NCBI RefSeq assembly: GCF_000282375.1
Contig: NZ_AKJK01000048.1
Coordinates: 26,384-90,383 of the forward strand
DNA from: Pseudomonas sp. GM50
GTDB taxonomy: Bacteria > Pseudomonadota > Gammaproteobacteria > Pseudomonadales > Pseudomonadaceae
Direction: 5' to 3'
DNA length: 64,000 nucleotides
A program made the position numbers and the translations under genes. The stretch's first letter is position 1; each line of letters starts with the position of its first letter. Shown here piece by piece: positions 47,559 through 55,604 of this stretch. The notes beneath the pieces are model-generated. The model did no database searches and was not told the origin of the DNA. It was given only the letters and a program-made list of their open reading frames with translations.

Positions 47559-48428
47559 ATGATTTCTTCTTCGCTTAGTACCACGCCCAGTGGCTTCAAT
47601 AATGTTGCCGAGTTCGACAGTAAGAGTAGCGATACGGCCAGTAGCATCGCTTCTTTGCTGAGTGACGTGTTACTTGAAAAGAAAGGCAGCGGCGCGAAGT
47701 TCGATCAGAAAAATCCGCTGGTCGCCATGGTCGCGGAACATATGGACAAGAACCCGGAAAAGTTCGGAAAGCCCGACGATGCCAATGGCAATGTGAACGG
47801 CTGGAAGGATGAGCTGGGCGAGGATGATTACCTCAGTGGTGACGAAAAGAAAGCCTTTACCAAAGGGCTGGAGAGTCTGATTCAAGAGATTCTCGGTGGT
47901 GGCGTGGGCAATGACTCCGGTGGTTTCGGCAGCAACGGCACGCAGAATTCCTCAGGCTCGCTGGACACCAACGACTTGTTGTCGGCCTTGCTCGGCGATC
48001 TGGGTGAAGAGACGCTCGACAATCTGCTCAAGCCGACTGGCGATCCTGCTCGCGACAAGCGTGGAGAGGTGGCGTTCAACCCTGAGGACAAGGATGTACT
48101 CAAGGAAGTGGCCCGCTTCATGGATATGCACCCGGAAGAATTCGGCAAGCCGGACGGCAAGTCGAAGGACTGGATGGGCGAACTGTCCGAGGGCGATACC
48201 TACATGTCCCGTGCCGAAGGCGAGCAATTCCAGAAGGCCATCGACATGATCAAGGGGCAGGTCAAAGACAACGCTCAAGGTAACTCCCTGGCGGCAGACA
48301 TGCCGAATGCCGGGCAGAACTTCTTGAACGGTGGCGCTGGCAATACGTTGCAGACCGACGCCAGCATTGCGGCCGGCAACGTACTTTCAGTGCTGGTCCA
48401 GCAGTCTTCCACCAACGCCCGCGGTTGA
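47559..48428 (+). CDS. hrpZ: HrpZ/HrpN-like harpin with two copies of the harpin core
   Basis: A 289-residue, acidic, cysteine-free, Gly/Asn/Ser-rich protein in the hrpZ position. Harpins are secreted through the Hrp pathway and act at the plant cell surface or in translocation. A core of about 60 residues occurs twice: residues 52-111 (EHMDKNPEKFGKPD ... WKDELGEDDYLSGDEKKAF) and 178-235 (RFMDMHPEEFGKPD ... WMGELSEGDTYMSRAEGEQF). P. syringae HrpZ and Erwinia HrpN each have one such core. AAGGAG precedes the ATG. Confidence 0.86.
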   Translation: MISSSLSTTPSGFNNVAEFDSKSSDTASSIASLLSDVLLEKKGSGAKFDQKNPLVAMVAEHMDKNPEKFGKPDDANGNVNGWKDELGEDDYLSGDEKKAFTKGLESLIQEILGGGVGNDSGGFGSNGTQNSSGSLDTNDLLSALLGDLGEETLDNLLKPTGDPARDKRGEVAFNPEDKDVLKEVARFMDMHPEEFGKPDGKSKDWMGELSEGDTYMSRAEGEQFQKAIDMIKGQVKDNAQGNSLAADMPNAGQNFLNGGAGNTLQTDASIAAGNVLSVLVQQSSTNARG

Positions 48429-48461
48429 GGGCAACACCCATGCCTTGGCAGGAGGAGCGTG

Positions 48462-48818
48462 ATGGCGATTACACGCATAACAGGTAGTCATGCAGATGTA
48501 TCCGGTTCTGCAATAACGCCAGACGATGCTCCTGCCAAGGCAGACATCGCTTGGTTCAACGCCACCTTGCACCGGCCCGTCGAGAAACCGGCAAGCGCCG
48601 ATCAGGTGGCTATCCCGGCCTCGCAGGCCTCGCTGTCGCTACAGCGTTTCAGCGATCGGGCCGCACGGGATCTGGATCGGGCGTCGAGGTCCATTGACCC
48701 GCAAGACGCGATGAAGGCCAACCGCTCGTTGTCCTCGTTTTATCTGGAGAGTTTGCTCAGCGCAAAAATCGTTAGCAAAGCCGCACAGAGCGTGGAAAAA
48801 CTCACCAGTCTGCAATAG
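48462..48818 (+). CDS. hrpB: HrpB, type III inner-rod protein (SctI)
   Basis: A 118-residue protein between the harpin and hrcJ genes, the fixed place of hrpB. The C-terminal half (SLSSFYLESLLSAKIVSKAAQSVEKLTSL) is an amphipathic helix as in SctI inner-rod proteins. The ATG at 48462 has GGAGGAG before it. Expected to assemble in the periplasmic channel beneath the pilus. Confidence 0.84.
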   Translation: MAITRITGSHADVSGSAITPDDAPAKADIAWFNATLHRPVEKPASADQVAIPASQASLSLQRFSDRAARDLDRASRSIDPQDAMKANRSLSSFYLESLLSAKIVSKAAQSVEKLTSLQ

Positions 48819-48820
48819 GC

Positions 48821-49621
48821 ATGAATATGCGTCTTAGAGTAGTGAGACTGGCAAGCGTCCTGCTGTTGTCGATGTCGATGGCTGCCTGTGGCGACCGCAT
48901 GGAATTGCATCGTGGCCTTTCCGAACAGGATGCCAATGAAGTACTCGCCGAGTTATCGAACAAGCACATCGATGCACAAAAGCGCGTAGACAAGACCAGC
49001 GTGGCAGTTCTGGTCTCTGCGCAAGATATCTCGCGCGCCGTCCGGGTGCTGAGTGCCGTGGGTTTACCGCGCGACTCGCATTCGAGCCTGGGCGATATTT
49101 TTCGCAAGGAAGGGGTTATCTCCTCGCCGCTGGAAGAACGGGCACGCTACATCTATGCGCTGTCGCAGGAGCTGGAGCGCACGCTTTCACAGATCGATGG
49201 CGTGGTGGTCGCGCGAGTGCATGTCGTGTTGCCTGAGCGCATTGCACCGGGAGAGCCGGTACAACCTGCCTCGGCGGCGGTCTTTATCAAACACCGTGAG
49301 GATTTTGATCCGGACAGTGTTGTACCGCGCATTCGCAGTATGGTCGCCAGCAGCATTCCGGGTATGGCGGGAGCCGATGAAAAGAAACTCTCGGTGATTT
49401 TCGTGCCTGCTGAAACCTATCAGGCGCAGCCGGACATGGTCAGTTTCGGGTTGTTCGTCATTGCACGCGATCGGCTGGAATACTGGCAATTGATTGCGCT
49501 GCTCAGCGCGGTGGGGCTGTTGCTGTTTCTGATCGGGCTATTCGCGCTGAACCCCGGCTGGCGTCAAACCATTGTTGCCCGACTCAAGTCTGGCAAAGAA
49601 CCCTTGAGCGACCCTCGATGA
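48821..49621 (+). CDS. hrcJ: HrcJ, inner-membrane ring lipoprotein (SctJ)
   Basis: A 266-residue YscJ/SctJ-family lipoprotein. The lipobox SMSMAAC places the lipidated Cys at about 23. Then comes GLSEQDANEVLAELSNKHID and RVHVVLPERIAPGEPVQPAS, both typical of the family, and a C-terminal membrane helix (about 217-237). It forms the inner ring of the basal body. Starts 2 bases after hrpB and overlaps hrpD by four. Confidence 0.96.
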   Translation: MNMRLRVVRLASVLLLSMSMAACGDRMELHRGLSEQDANEVLAELSNKHIDAQKRVDKTSVAVLVSAQDISRAVRVLSAVGLPRDSHSSLGDIFRKEGVISSPLEERARYIYALSQELERTLSQIDGVVVARVHVVLPERIAPGEPVQPASAAVFIKHREDFDPDSVVPRIRSMVASSIPGMAGADEKKLSVIFVPAETYQAQPDMVSFGLFVIARDRLEYWQLIALLSAVGLLLFLIGLFALNPGWRQTIVARLKSGKEPLSDPR

Positions 49622-50196
49622 ACGTCGCAACAAGTGCCGAGCAGTCGCTCTACTGGTTGCGCTGGTGGGCCTATGGATGGTCGCACGCCCATCCCAGCTG
49701 GCAACTGCAAGCGCGTATCGGGCTGGATCCCGAGCTGGCCGCGACGGTTGGCAAGATTCGCTATTCATGGCTGAGCCACAGGCTGGAGGTTACTGCGCTG
49801 CCGGCACAGAAACCGCGTCCGGCTTTATTGCGCTTGCTCCAGCTTGCGCCAGAGGGCCGACAACGGGCCCTCGATCTGGCGATTGCCATCTGCAGCGGGG
49901 GAGCGTCGGGCCCGGACCTGGATGAAGCCGGGCACACTTGGTGTCGACGCATGGCCAAGGCTTTGCAGCCTGGCTATTGGATACCCGAAGGCTGGCGCCA
50001 GTACCCGCCCGAGGAGGCGGGTCTGTTGTTACTCAAGGCCTGGGTCGCGGAGCCCACTTGGAGAAAACTGCGCCTGGGATTTCCTCGGCCTGCCATCGAG
50101 GCGGTCGAGCGGATCACGCTGCCAGCGATGCCGTCGCCCAGGCTGGATGCCGTGTGGGAGGCGGTCAGTTGGCATGTCTTTAACGTCACGGAGTAA
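49618..50196 (+). CDS. hrpD: HrpD, type III sorting-platform accessory protein
   Basis: A 192-residue Trp-rich protein (WLRWWAYGWSHAHPSWQLQ near the start) in the hrpD position between hrcJ and hrpE. HrpD is the Hrp1 counterpart of SctK, a cytoplasmic sorting-platform component. Recognition is mainly by position and size; sequence motifs are weak in this family. ATGA overlap with hrcJ. Confidence 0.82.
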   Translation: MNVATSAEQSLYWLRWWAYGWSHAHPSWQLQARIGLDPELAATVGKIRYSWLSHRLEVTALPAQKPRPALLRLLQLAPEGRQRALDLAIAICSGGASGPDLDEAGHTWCRRMAKALQPGYWIPEGWRQYPPEEAGLLLLKAWVAEPTWRKLRLGFPRPAIEAVERITLPAMPSPRLDAVWEAVSWHVFNVTE

Positions 50197-50208
50197 GGGG
50201 ATTTCGAC

Positions 50209-50814
50209 ATGCTGGCCGTTCGCAAACTCATGCTGGCCGGTGATCGCCAACTCATCGGCGAGCCACTGTTGCGTCGCGAAACGATAGAAGACTGTTTGCT
50301 CGCCGCGCAGGTCCTGGAGGTTGCCCGAGAACAGGCGCAAAGCATTCTCGACGCCGCGCTCACACAAGCGCAGGCGTTACGCGAGGACGCCGCCGAGCAA
50401 GCTCAGGCGCAAGTCTGGGGGCAGGCTCAAGCGCTGTTCGACGACTGGCAAACGCAGCGCAAACAGATGTGGGAAGGCCTGAATGAAACGGCGCGGCAGT
50501 TGCTCGACGAGGCATTGCGCACGTTACTGGGCGAAGTCCCGGAGCCGACTCGTATCGATTCCTTGCTGCGCCATCTGAAGGCTGCCCAGCCTGCTGACGA
50601 AGCCAGTGTGCTGCATTGTCATCCGGACCTTGCGCAAGTGCTTGCCGAGCGCTTGCGTGTGCTTGGCCATTCGAACTGGACAGTGCGCGCCGACCCGCAA
50701 CTGCCCGCGCAGGGCTTGAGCCTGCGCACCGGCAGCGGTGACTTCAATCTGAGTTGGCAGGCCCTGCAGCGCTGGATTCTGCCGGAGCAAGAGCGTCTCC
50801 AGAGCTGCGCTTGA
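50209..50814 (+). CDS. hrpE: HrpE, stator protein of the type III ATPase (SctL)
   Basis: A 201-residue protein with a long Ala/Gln/Glu-rich coiled coil (about 38-80, EQAQSILDAALTQAQALRED) and a C-terminal globular part (CHPDLAQVLAERL, LRTGSGDFNLSWQALQRW), the layout of SctL/FliH stator proteins. It should bind and regulate HrcN, which is not in this window. Last gene of the hrpA operon. Confidence 0.9.
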   Translation: MLAVRKLMLAGDRQLIGEPLLRRETIEDCLLAAQVLEVAREQAQSILDAALTQAQALREDAAEQAQAQVWGQAQALFDDWQTQRKQMWEGLNETARQLLDEALRTLLGEVPEPTRIDSLLRHLKAAQPADEASVLHCHPDLAQVLAERLRVLGHSNWTVRADPQLPAQGLSLRTGSGDFNLSWQALQRWILPEQERLQSCA

Positions 50815-50842
50815 GTTTCGGCTGATTGATCGAACGTTCGAC

Positions 50843-50870
50843 GGAACCGAAGTGAGTGCCGTACCACTCA
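50843..50870 (+). promoter_or_regulatory. hrp box of the hrpF operon
   Basis: GGAACC, a 15-base spacer and CCACTCA match the HrpL consensus exactly, 29 bases before the hrpF start and 28 bases after the hrpE stop. It separates hrpF-G-hrcC-T-V as a second transcription unit. Confidence 0.92.
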
Positions 50871-50899
50871 TCAGAGAGTCAAGGACCAGGAGTATCACC

Positions 50900-51121
50900 A
50901 TGTTTTCTTTGGAAGCAATCCGACACCGTCTCGATAGCAATTTCGAGCGCACGCAACAACAGTTGGACAAATCTGCCGTAGAGATGGATGGCCTTTCCCC
51001 GGATGACTGGCACGCCTTCAACACCGCGATGCGTCAGACATCCACCGCCTCCTGGGCGGCGAATCAGGAGGTTGTGGTCAAGCACAACCTGGCCAAGGCC
51101 ATTATCAATGAAATCCGCTGA
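50900..51121 (+). CDS. hrpF: HrpF, small needle-like protein
   Basis: A 73-residue helical protein (MFSLEAIRHRLDSNFERTQQ) with TAFNTAMRQTSTASW-like WHAFNTAMRQ and a hydrophobic end (NLAKAIINEIR), resembling SctF/HrpF small secreted or chaperone-like proteins. In P. syringae HrpF is needed for HrpA export. The ATG at 50900 has CAGGAG before it; a longer frame begins inside the hrp box and is rejected. Overlaps hrpG by 14 bases. Confidence 0.86.
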   Translation: MFSLEAIRHRLDSNFERTQQQLDKSAVEMDGLSPDDWHAFNTAMRQTSTASWAANQEVVVKHNLAKAIINEIR

Positions 51122-51521
51122 GCTCAAGCTGACGGTCGAGCGTTGGCTGGACAGTGGCGAGCATGAGCTGAGCCTGGCGGTCGATGGTGCACGGATGTCC
51201 TTGCAGCGCCGTGGGGGCGGTGTGCTGTGTTGCGCGATGCTCAGCACTGTCTGGCGTGGCGACGATGCTTCGCTTGAAGCTGCGCTGCGTCTTTGCGGCC
51301 CCAGCCTTGGACGCTTTGCCGGTGCACTGGCGCTCGATCCGCAGGAACGTCGTCTCTGCCTTTTACTGCGTCTGATGAGCGATGACAGTTCGGCAATCAT
51401 CCGTGCACTGGAGTCATTGGCCAATCAGCGCGATGTCTGGCAATCGTTGCTCACTGAAGCCAGTGCGCCAACCCCTCGACGGCCCGAGCGACCTACCTTG
51501 ATGGGGAGACCTTATGTTTAA
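51108..51521 (+). CDS. hrpG: HrpG, cytoplasmic regulator/chaperone of the hrp system
   Basis: A 137-residue protein (MKSAELKLTVERWLDSGEHE) between hrpF and hrcC. In P. syringae HrpG is chaperone-like and relieves HrpV inhibition of HrpS. No clear motif is seen; identification is by position and size. It overlaps hrpF by 14 bases and hrcC by 8. Confidence 0.82.
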   Translation: MKSAELKLTVERWLDSGEHELSLAVDGARMSLQRRGGGVLCCAMLSTVWRGDDASLEAALRLCGPSLGRFAGALALDPQERRLCLLLRLMSDDSSAIIRALESLANQRDVWQSLLTEASAPTPRRPERPTLMGRPYV

Positions 51522-53523
51522 GCGACTTTGCTGGTTACCCCTGCTGGGGGCCCTGGCACTACCGGCGTTGGCTGGCGTCCCGGAGGATTGGCGCCAGTCG
51601 GCCTACGCCTATGAAGCGGTTGAAACGCCCTTGTCGACGGTGCTTGCCGACTTCGCCGAGTCGTTCGGCGTCAAGTTGAGCCTGCATGGGGTTAACGGTG
51701 TGGTGAACGCGAAGATACGTTCAGCCAACGCCGAAGAGTTTCTCAACCGGTTGGCGCTGGAGCATCAGTTCCAGTGGTTTCTGTATAACGGCAAACTGTA
51801 CGTGAGCCCTCAGGCCGAACAGGTTTCTCAGCGCCTGGAAATTTCCGCCGATGCCGCTCCCGACTTGAAACAGGCCCTGACGGACATTGGTTTGCTGGAT
51901 AAACGCTTCGGCTGGGGCGAGCTGCCCGACGAAGGCGTGGTGCTGGTCAGCGGCCCCTCGAGTTACATCGAGTTTATCCGCGGCTTCAGCAAAGAGAAGG
52001 TCAAGCCTGAAGAGAAGCAGCAGGTCATGATGTTCCCTTTGCGTTATGCCTCGGTGGACGATCGGGAGGTTCGTTATCGCGACCAGAGCCTGGTGATTCC
52101 TGGCGTGGCCAATATGCTGAACGGTTTGCTCGACAGCCGACGAATTCCCGTTTCGCCGGTGGGTTTTCAAGACAGCATTCAGGCCTACCAGGGGCTGGCA
52201 GACATGGCCCGGGGGAAAATCCAGAGCCTGGCGGGCGAGCGGGAACCGGTCAAGCCGCGATCCGTCGGCGTTTCGGCGAGTAAGTCGAACAAAAAAGTGG
52301 TGGCTGACTCGCGCAACAATGCGCTGTTGATTTACGACGATCCGCAGAAGCGCGATGTCTATGAAAAGCTGATCGAGCAGCTGGATGTTTCGCGTAATCT
52401 GGTGGAGATCGATGCGGTCATTCTGGATATCGACCGCACCCAGTTATCGCAGCTGGAGTCGCGCTGGAGCGCACAGGCAGGGTCAGTCGGTTTCGGCAGT
52501 TCATTGCTGACGGGCGGTACGTCGACCCTGTTTATCAGTGACTTCAAGCGTTTCTTTGCCGACATACAGGCGCTGGAAGGTCAGGGCGTCGCGTCGGTGA
52601 TTGCCAATCCTTCAGTGCTGACGCTGGAAAACCAGCCGGCGGTGATCGATTTCAGTCGGACCGTGTACATCACTGCCACCGGCGAGCGGGTGGCGAACAT
52701 TCAACCCGTCACCGCCGGCACCAGTTTGCAGGTGATCCCTCGAACCATACCCAATGGCGCGCAGAACCGCTTCCAGTTGATCATCGATATCGAAGATGGC
52801 CAGATCGAACAGAGCGCCGACAGTACTACGCCAGGGATCAAACGCAGCAGTGTCAGTACCCAGGCAGTTATCAGCGAGAATCGCTCGCTGGTCATTGGTG
52901 GGTTCCATGTCGATGAAAGCGGCGACCATGAAGACCGGATTCCGCTTCTCAGCGATCTGCCGCTGGTGGGGCCGTTGTTTTCTTCCAAGCGCCGGGAAAA
53001 TTCACGACGCGAACGGCTGTTCATCCTGACCCCGCGGCTGATTGGCGATCAAGTGGACCCGGCGCGTTACCTGGCGGCGGAGAACAAGCCACAGTTGGCT
53101 GCGGCGCTGGCGCACACAACATCGCCGGGCAAGGACGCACTGTTGCGTGATGTGCTGGGCACTGCCATGGGTGAGTTGGTCAAGGGGCGTATTCCTGCCG
53201 GAGTCAACGCTCTATCTTCCGGCGTGGCAGTACGGGATTTGTGCAAGGTCGGGGACCAGCCTTTGGCGTTCAGACCCGAAAAGGGGCAGTGGTTCGCGGG
53301 TATCGACTACAGTGTTGCAGTGGGTGTGGTGCGCAACACCGGCAAGCGGCCACTGCAGTTCGAAGAACAATCCTGTGCTGGCCCGCAGACGCTTGCGGTG
53401 ACGGTCTGGCCGGATACGTTGTTGCAGCCTGGCGAGTCCGCTGAAGTGTTTATCGCCTTGCGTCCCATTGCCATTACTGGAGTGCCGGCAAAACCATCGA
53501 GAATGTCACTATTACCGCTTTGA
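51514..53523 (+). CDS. hrcC: HrcC, outer-membrane secretin (SctC)
   Basis: A 669-residue secretin. A signal peptide (MFKRLCWLPLLGALALPALA) precedes N-domains (VETPLSTVLADFAESFGVKL, AEEFLNRLALEHQFQW, LIYDDPQKRDVYEKLIEQLD). The secretin core has GQGVASVIANPSVLTLENQPAV, VQVIPR-like LQVIPRTIPNG and VIGGFHVDESGDHEDRIPLLSDLPLVGPLF. A C-terminal extension follows LFILTPRLI. It forms the outer-membrane ring of the secretion apparatus. Confidence 0.96.
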   Translation: MFKRLCWLPLLGALALPALAGVPEDWRQSAYAYEAVETPLSTVLADFAESFGVKLSLHGVNGVVNAKIRSANAEEFLNRLALEHQFQWFLYNGKLYVSPQAEQVSQRLEISADAAPDLKQALTDIGLLDKRFGWGELPDEGVVLVSGPSSYIEFIRGFSKEKVKPEEKQQVMMFPLRYASVDDREVRYRDQSLVIPGVANMLNGLLDSRRIPVSPVGFQDSIQAYQGLADMARGKIQSLAGEREPVKPRSVGVSASKSNKKVVADSRNNALLIYDDPQKRDVYEKLIEQLDVSRNLVEIDAVILDIDRTQLSQLESRWSAQAGSVGFGSSLLTGGTSTLFISDFKRFFADIQALEGQGVASVIANPSVLTLENQPAVIDFSRTVYITATGERVANIQPVTAGTSLQVIPRTIPNGAQNRFQLIIDIEDGQIEQSADSTTPGIKRSSVSTQAVISENRSLVIGGFHVDESGDHEDRIPLLSDLPLVGPLFSSKRRENSRRERLFILTPRLIGDQVDPARYLAAENKPQLAAALAHTTSPGKDALLRDVLGTAMGELVKGRIPAGVNALSSGVAVRDLCKVGDQPLAFRPEKGQWFAGIDYSVAVGVVRNTGKRPLQFEEQSCAGPQTLAVTVWPDTLLQPGESAEVFIALRPIAITGVPAKPSRMSLLPL

Positions 53524-53648
53524 GCAGAGAACAATATTGAGTTAATTAATTAATCATGATTCTCTGTTGCTGCCTGTCTGATGGAGGCTTCAATCATTAG
53601 TCTTACTATTGCAGGCGGCAGGGAGCGATGAAGGTAAGGGATATAAAT

Positions 53649-53846
53649 ATGAACGTTAATTATTTTTCTTTTTTATTGATCGGGAGTCAGTTGCTTTTGA
53701 GTGGGTGTTCCGCCACGGGTACAACGAACTGCAATTCATCTGATTGCGCAAGACCTGTGTCTAATGAGCAGCAGTTGAGTGTTTGGTGGTCACCGGCTTT
53801 ACGCGACGGACAAAGTGATTACAGTAGGGTGCCGCTGCATGAATGA
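53649..53846 (+). CDS. hrpT: HrpT, small secretin-associated lipoprotein
   Basis: A 65-residue lipoprotein with the lipobox QLLLSGC (Cys about 20) and a short Ser/Asn-rich mature part. HrpT lies between hrcC and hrpV in Hrp1 systems and helps HrcC reach the outer membrane. The ATG at 53649 gives a better signal sequence than the upstream one at 53628. Low GC compared with neighbours; overlaps hrpV by 8 bases. The 125 bases after hrcC hold an AT-rich weak hairpin (CAGAGAA/TTCTCTG). Confidence 0.85.
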   Translation: MNVNYFSFLLIGSQLLLSGCSATGTTNCNSSDCARPVSNEQQLSVWWSPALRDGQSDYSRVPLHE

Positions 53847-54192
53847 AGTGATTATCCGCAGTACCGATCAACAGGACTTCATGACCCATGTCGGTGAGGG
53901 ACGAGCCAGTGCCTGGCAATGGGCTCCGGGTATTGAACTGGTCTTTCGCGAGGAGGGCGTCGGTTGGGGCATTGCCTTGAATATTCAGCGCAGTGCGCAG
54001 CGACCGAATCTTTTTTCCGATACGTTGAAGCGCCGTTTTGAGGACATAGAATCCTTCGACGGTTATTACATTTGTCTTGATGGCCAGCATACGTTCGTGA
54101 TCTGGCATGCGCTGCCCGACGAGTTGCGCTCCAGCGATACGCTGGAACAGATTTTGACTCAGGTGCTGGAACTGGCAGGTCTGAAGCACTGA
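53839..54192 (+). CDS. hrpV: HrpV, negative regulator of the hrp regulon
   Basis: A 117-residue protein (MNEVIIRSTDQQDFMTHVGE) in the hrpV position. HrpV binds HrpS in P. syringae and lowers hrpL transcription, with HrpG as antagonist. IVFREEGVGWGIALNIQ and YYICLDGQHTFVIWH give a chaperone-like alpha/beta pattern. The start at 53839 was chosen because the longer frame runs through hrpT. Confidence 0.85.
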   Translation: MNEVIIRSTDQQDFMTHVGEGRASAWQWAPGIELVFREEGVGWGIALNIQRSAQRPNLFSDTLKRRFEDIESFDGYYICLDGQHTFVIWHALPDELRSSDTLEQILTQVLELAGLKH

Positions 54193-54211
54193 GTCAGGCT
54201 CGGTTCCACAA

Positions 54212-54240
54212 GGAACCGCATGCCATTGTTTTTCCACTCA
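54212..54240 (+). promoter_or_regulatory. hrp box before the chaperone gene
   Basis: GGAACC, a 16-base spacer and CCACTCA match the HrpL consensus, 51 bases before the chaperone start and 19 bases after the hrpV stop. Confidence 0.9.
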
Positions 54241-54291
54241 TGAAGTGAGCCAGGCGAGTGCCTGGCAGAAGCTCACATGAGAGGATTAAAA

Positions 54292-54690
54292 ATGGCGGAC
54301 TCCAATAAAACTATCCAGCGCTTTCTCGACCGAATGGGTGAACGGTTGGGGCTCCCCTTGGCTTTACAACAGGGAGTATGTGCACTTTATGATAACGACG
54401 ATAATCAAGTGGCTGTTATTGAATTTCCGGAACACAGTGAAAATATCGTACTTCACTGTCGGCTCGGAAGTGTTCAAAAACGCGCTGATAATTTTCAGCG
54501 CTTGCTTGATTTGAACTTCGACGTCTCGGCCTTGCGCGGTTGCTGGCTCGCGCTGGATCAGGGTGAGGTGCGTCTGTGCACTCAGCGCGAACTCGAGTAT
54601 TTGAATGAAGACCACTTCTGTCATTGGGTGACCGGTTTTATTGCACAGGTCCGGGAAACCCGTACTTCGCTTGGGCGACTGTTGGCGTAA
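54292..54690 (+). CDS. CesT-family type III secretion chaperone
   Basis: A 132-residue small acidic protein of the class I effector-chaperone type: an N-terminal helix (TIQRFLDRMGERLGLPLAL), strands (QVAVIEFPEHSENIVLHCRLG), a dimer helix (NFQRLLDLNFDVSALRGCWL) and a C-terminal helix (HFCHWVTGFIAQVRETR). It has its own hrp box and stands before the harpin/HrpW genes. In P. syringae the AvrE chaperone (AvrF/ShcE) lies next to avrE. Here avrE is about 4 kb away on the other strand, so whether this chaperone serves AvrE or the harpins is open. ATG at 54292 follows AGAGGA. Confidence 0.82.
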   Translation: MADSNKTIQRFLDRMGERLGLPLALQQGVCALYDNDDNQVAVIEFPEHSENIVLHCRLGSVQKRADNFQRLLDLNFDVSALRGCWLALDQGEVRLCTQRELEYLNEDHFCHWVTGFIAQVRETRTSLGRLLA

Positions 54691-54702
54691 TACAAATAAC
54701 AG

Positions 54703-54730
54703 GGAACTGGCTGTTATTGCGCGCCACTTA
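54703..54730 (+). promoter_or_regulatory. hrp box before the first harpin gene
   Basis: GGAACT, a 15-base spacer and CCACTTA, one mismatch in the first block. It lies 58 bases before the harpin start and should serve the two harpin genes and the coupled small gene. Confidence 0.8.
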
Positions 54731-54788
54731 GCGAGGGATGGTTACAGTCCGTAACTATCCCATTCACTTTCAAGCGAGGCTACAGATC

Positions 54789-55535
54789 ATGGCAGATTCA
54801 AGTATTTCGCAAAGTTCATTGGGCTCTTCCGGCCTGGGCGGTCTTGGCGGCGCGGGCGACACGGGGCTGGGCCAGACAGGCCTGGGAGGCGGTCAATCCG
54901 CTGGTTCATCGCTGGAAGACTTGGCGGGTGCACTGTCCGAACTGCTGCTCAAGTCGTCCGAGGGTTCGGGGCAACAAGGCGCAGGTGGCGCCGGGAGCGG
55001 CAGTGGTGCGGGCTCGGATGCCCTCAGCAAGTTGCTGGATCAGTTGAAGAGCGGCACTCAAGGCACTCAAGGCGCCCAGGACAGCGGTCAGAGCGACGCG
55101 TCCAACAAGGATGCGCAAACCAAGGGCGGTGAAGACGCATCAACTCAGGAGTTGCTCAAACAGCTTCTCCAAGCGCTCCTGAAGCAATTGCAGGGTGGTG
55201 AGAGTGGTGACAGCGCCGGCCAGGGCAAGGGCGTCGATGCCGCGGGCGGCGCAAGTGGTGCCGGTGGCGCTAGCCCGGGTGGGGCGGGTGGAGCAGGGGG
55301 TGGCCAAGGCGTTGAAGAGTTGCTCAACACCTTGATGAAAAGCCTCGGTGACAGCTCGTTGTCGAAGTCGGTAGCACCGACTTCCGATGGGGGTGGTCAG
55401 GTCAGCAAGGACGGTACCTCGCAGGAGACGTTGGGAATGGTTGGCCAGCTCATGGACACCTATCCGGAAACGTTCGGCACGCCAGGCCAGGGCGGTGGCG
55501 GTACTTCCGGTTCGGGCGACGCGCCGAAAGTCTAA
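54789..55535 (+). CDS. Harpin, HrpW paralogue lacking the pectate-lyase domain
   Basis: A 248-residue, Gly/Ser/Gln-rich, cysteine-free harpin. Its whole length parallels residues 1-240 of the next gene's product: GDTGLGQTG, SLEDLAGALSELLLKSS, SDALSKLLDQLKSG, QELLKQLLQALLKQL, LLNTLMKSLGDSSLSKSV and QLMDTYPETFG (about 222-230). It stops 18 residues after that motif instead of continuing into a linker and lyase domain. Such proteins are secreted by the Hrp system. The start is set at MADSSIS; the upstream frame has no ribosome site. Confidence 0.85.
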   Translation: MADSSISQSSLGSSGLGGLGGAGDTGLGQTGLGGGQSAGSSLEDLAGALSELLLKSSEGSGQQGAGGAGSGSGAGSDALSKLLDQLKSGTQGTQGAQDSGQSDASNKDAQTKGGEDASTQELLKQLLQALLKQLQGGESGDSAGQGKGVDAAGGASGAGGASPGGAGGAGGGQGVEELLNTLMKSLGDSSLSKSVAPTSDGGGQVSKDGTSQETLGMVGQLMDTYPETFGTPGQGGGGTSGSGDAPKV

Positions 55536-55562
55536 AACGCCTCCGCAATACGCGGAAGCGTT
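55536..55562 (+). other. Hairpin between the two harpin genes
   Basis: AACGCCTCCGC and GCGGAAGCGTT pair over 11 bases with one G-U wobble and a 5-base loop, directly after the first harpin stop. There is no U-tract, so partial termination or mRNA processing between the paralogues is possible. Confidence 0.6.
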
Positions 55563-55604
55563 GGCGAGTGTCACTTCTTGTTATTGATCAATGAGGCTAA
55601 AAAT

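Noticed and set aside
48459..48461. GTG start for hrpB three bases upstream of the ATG
   Set aside because: The ATG at 48462 has better spacing from GGAGGAG and is the more common codon.
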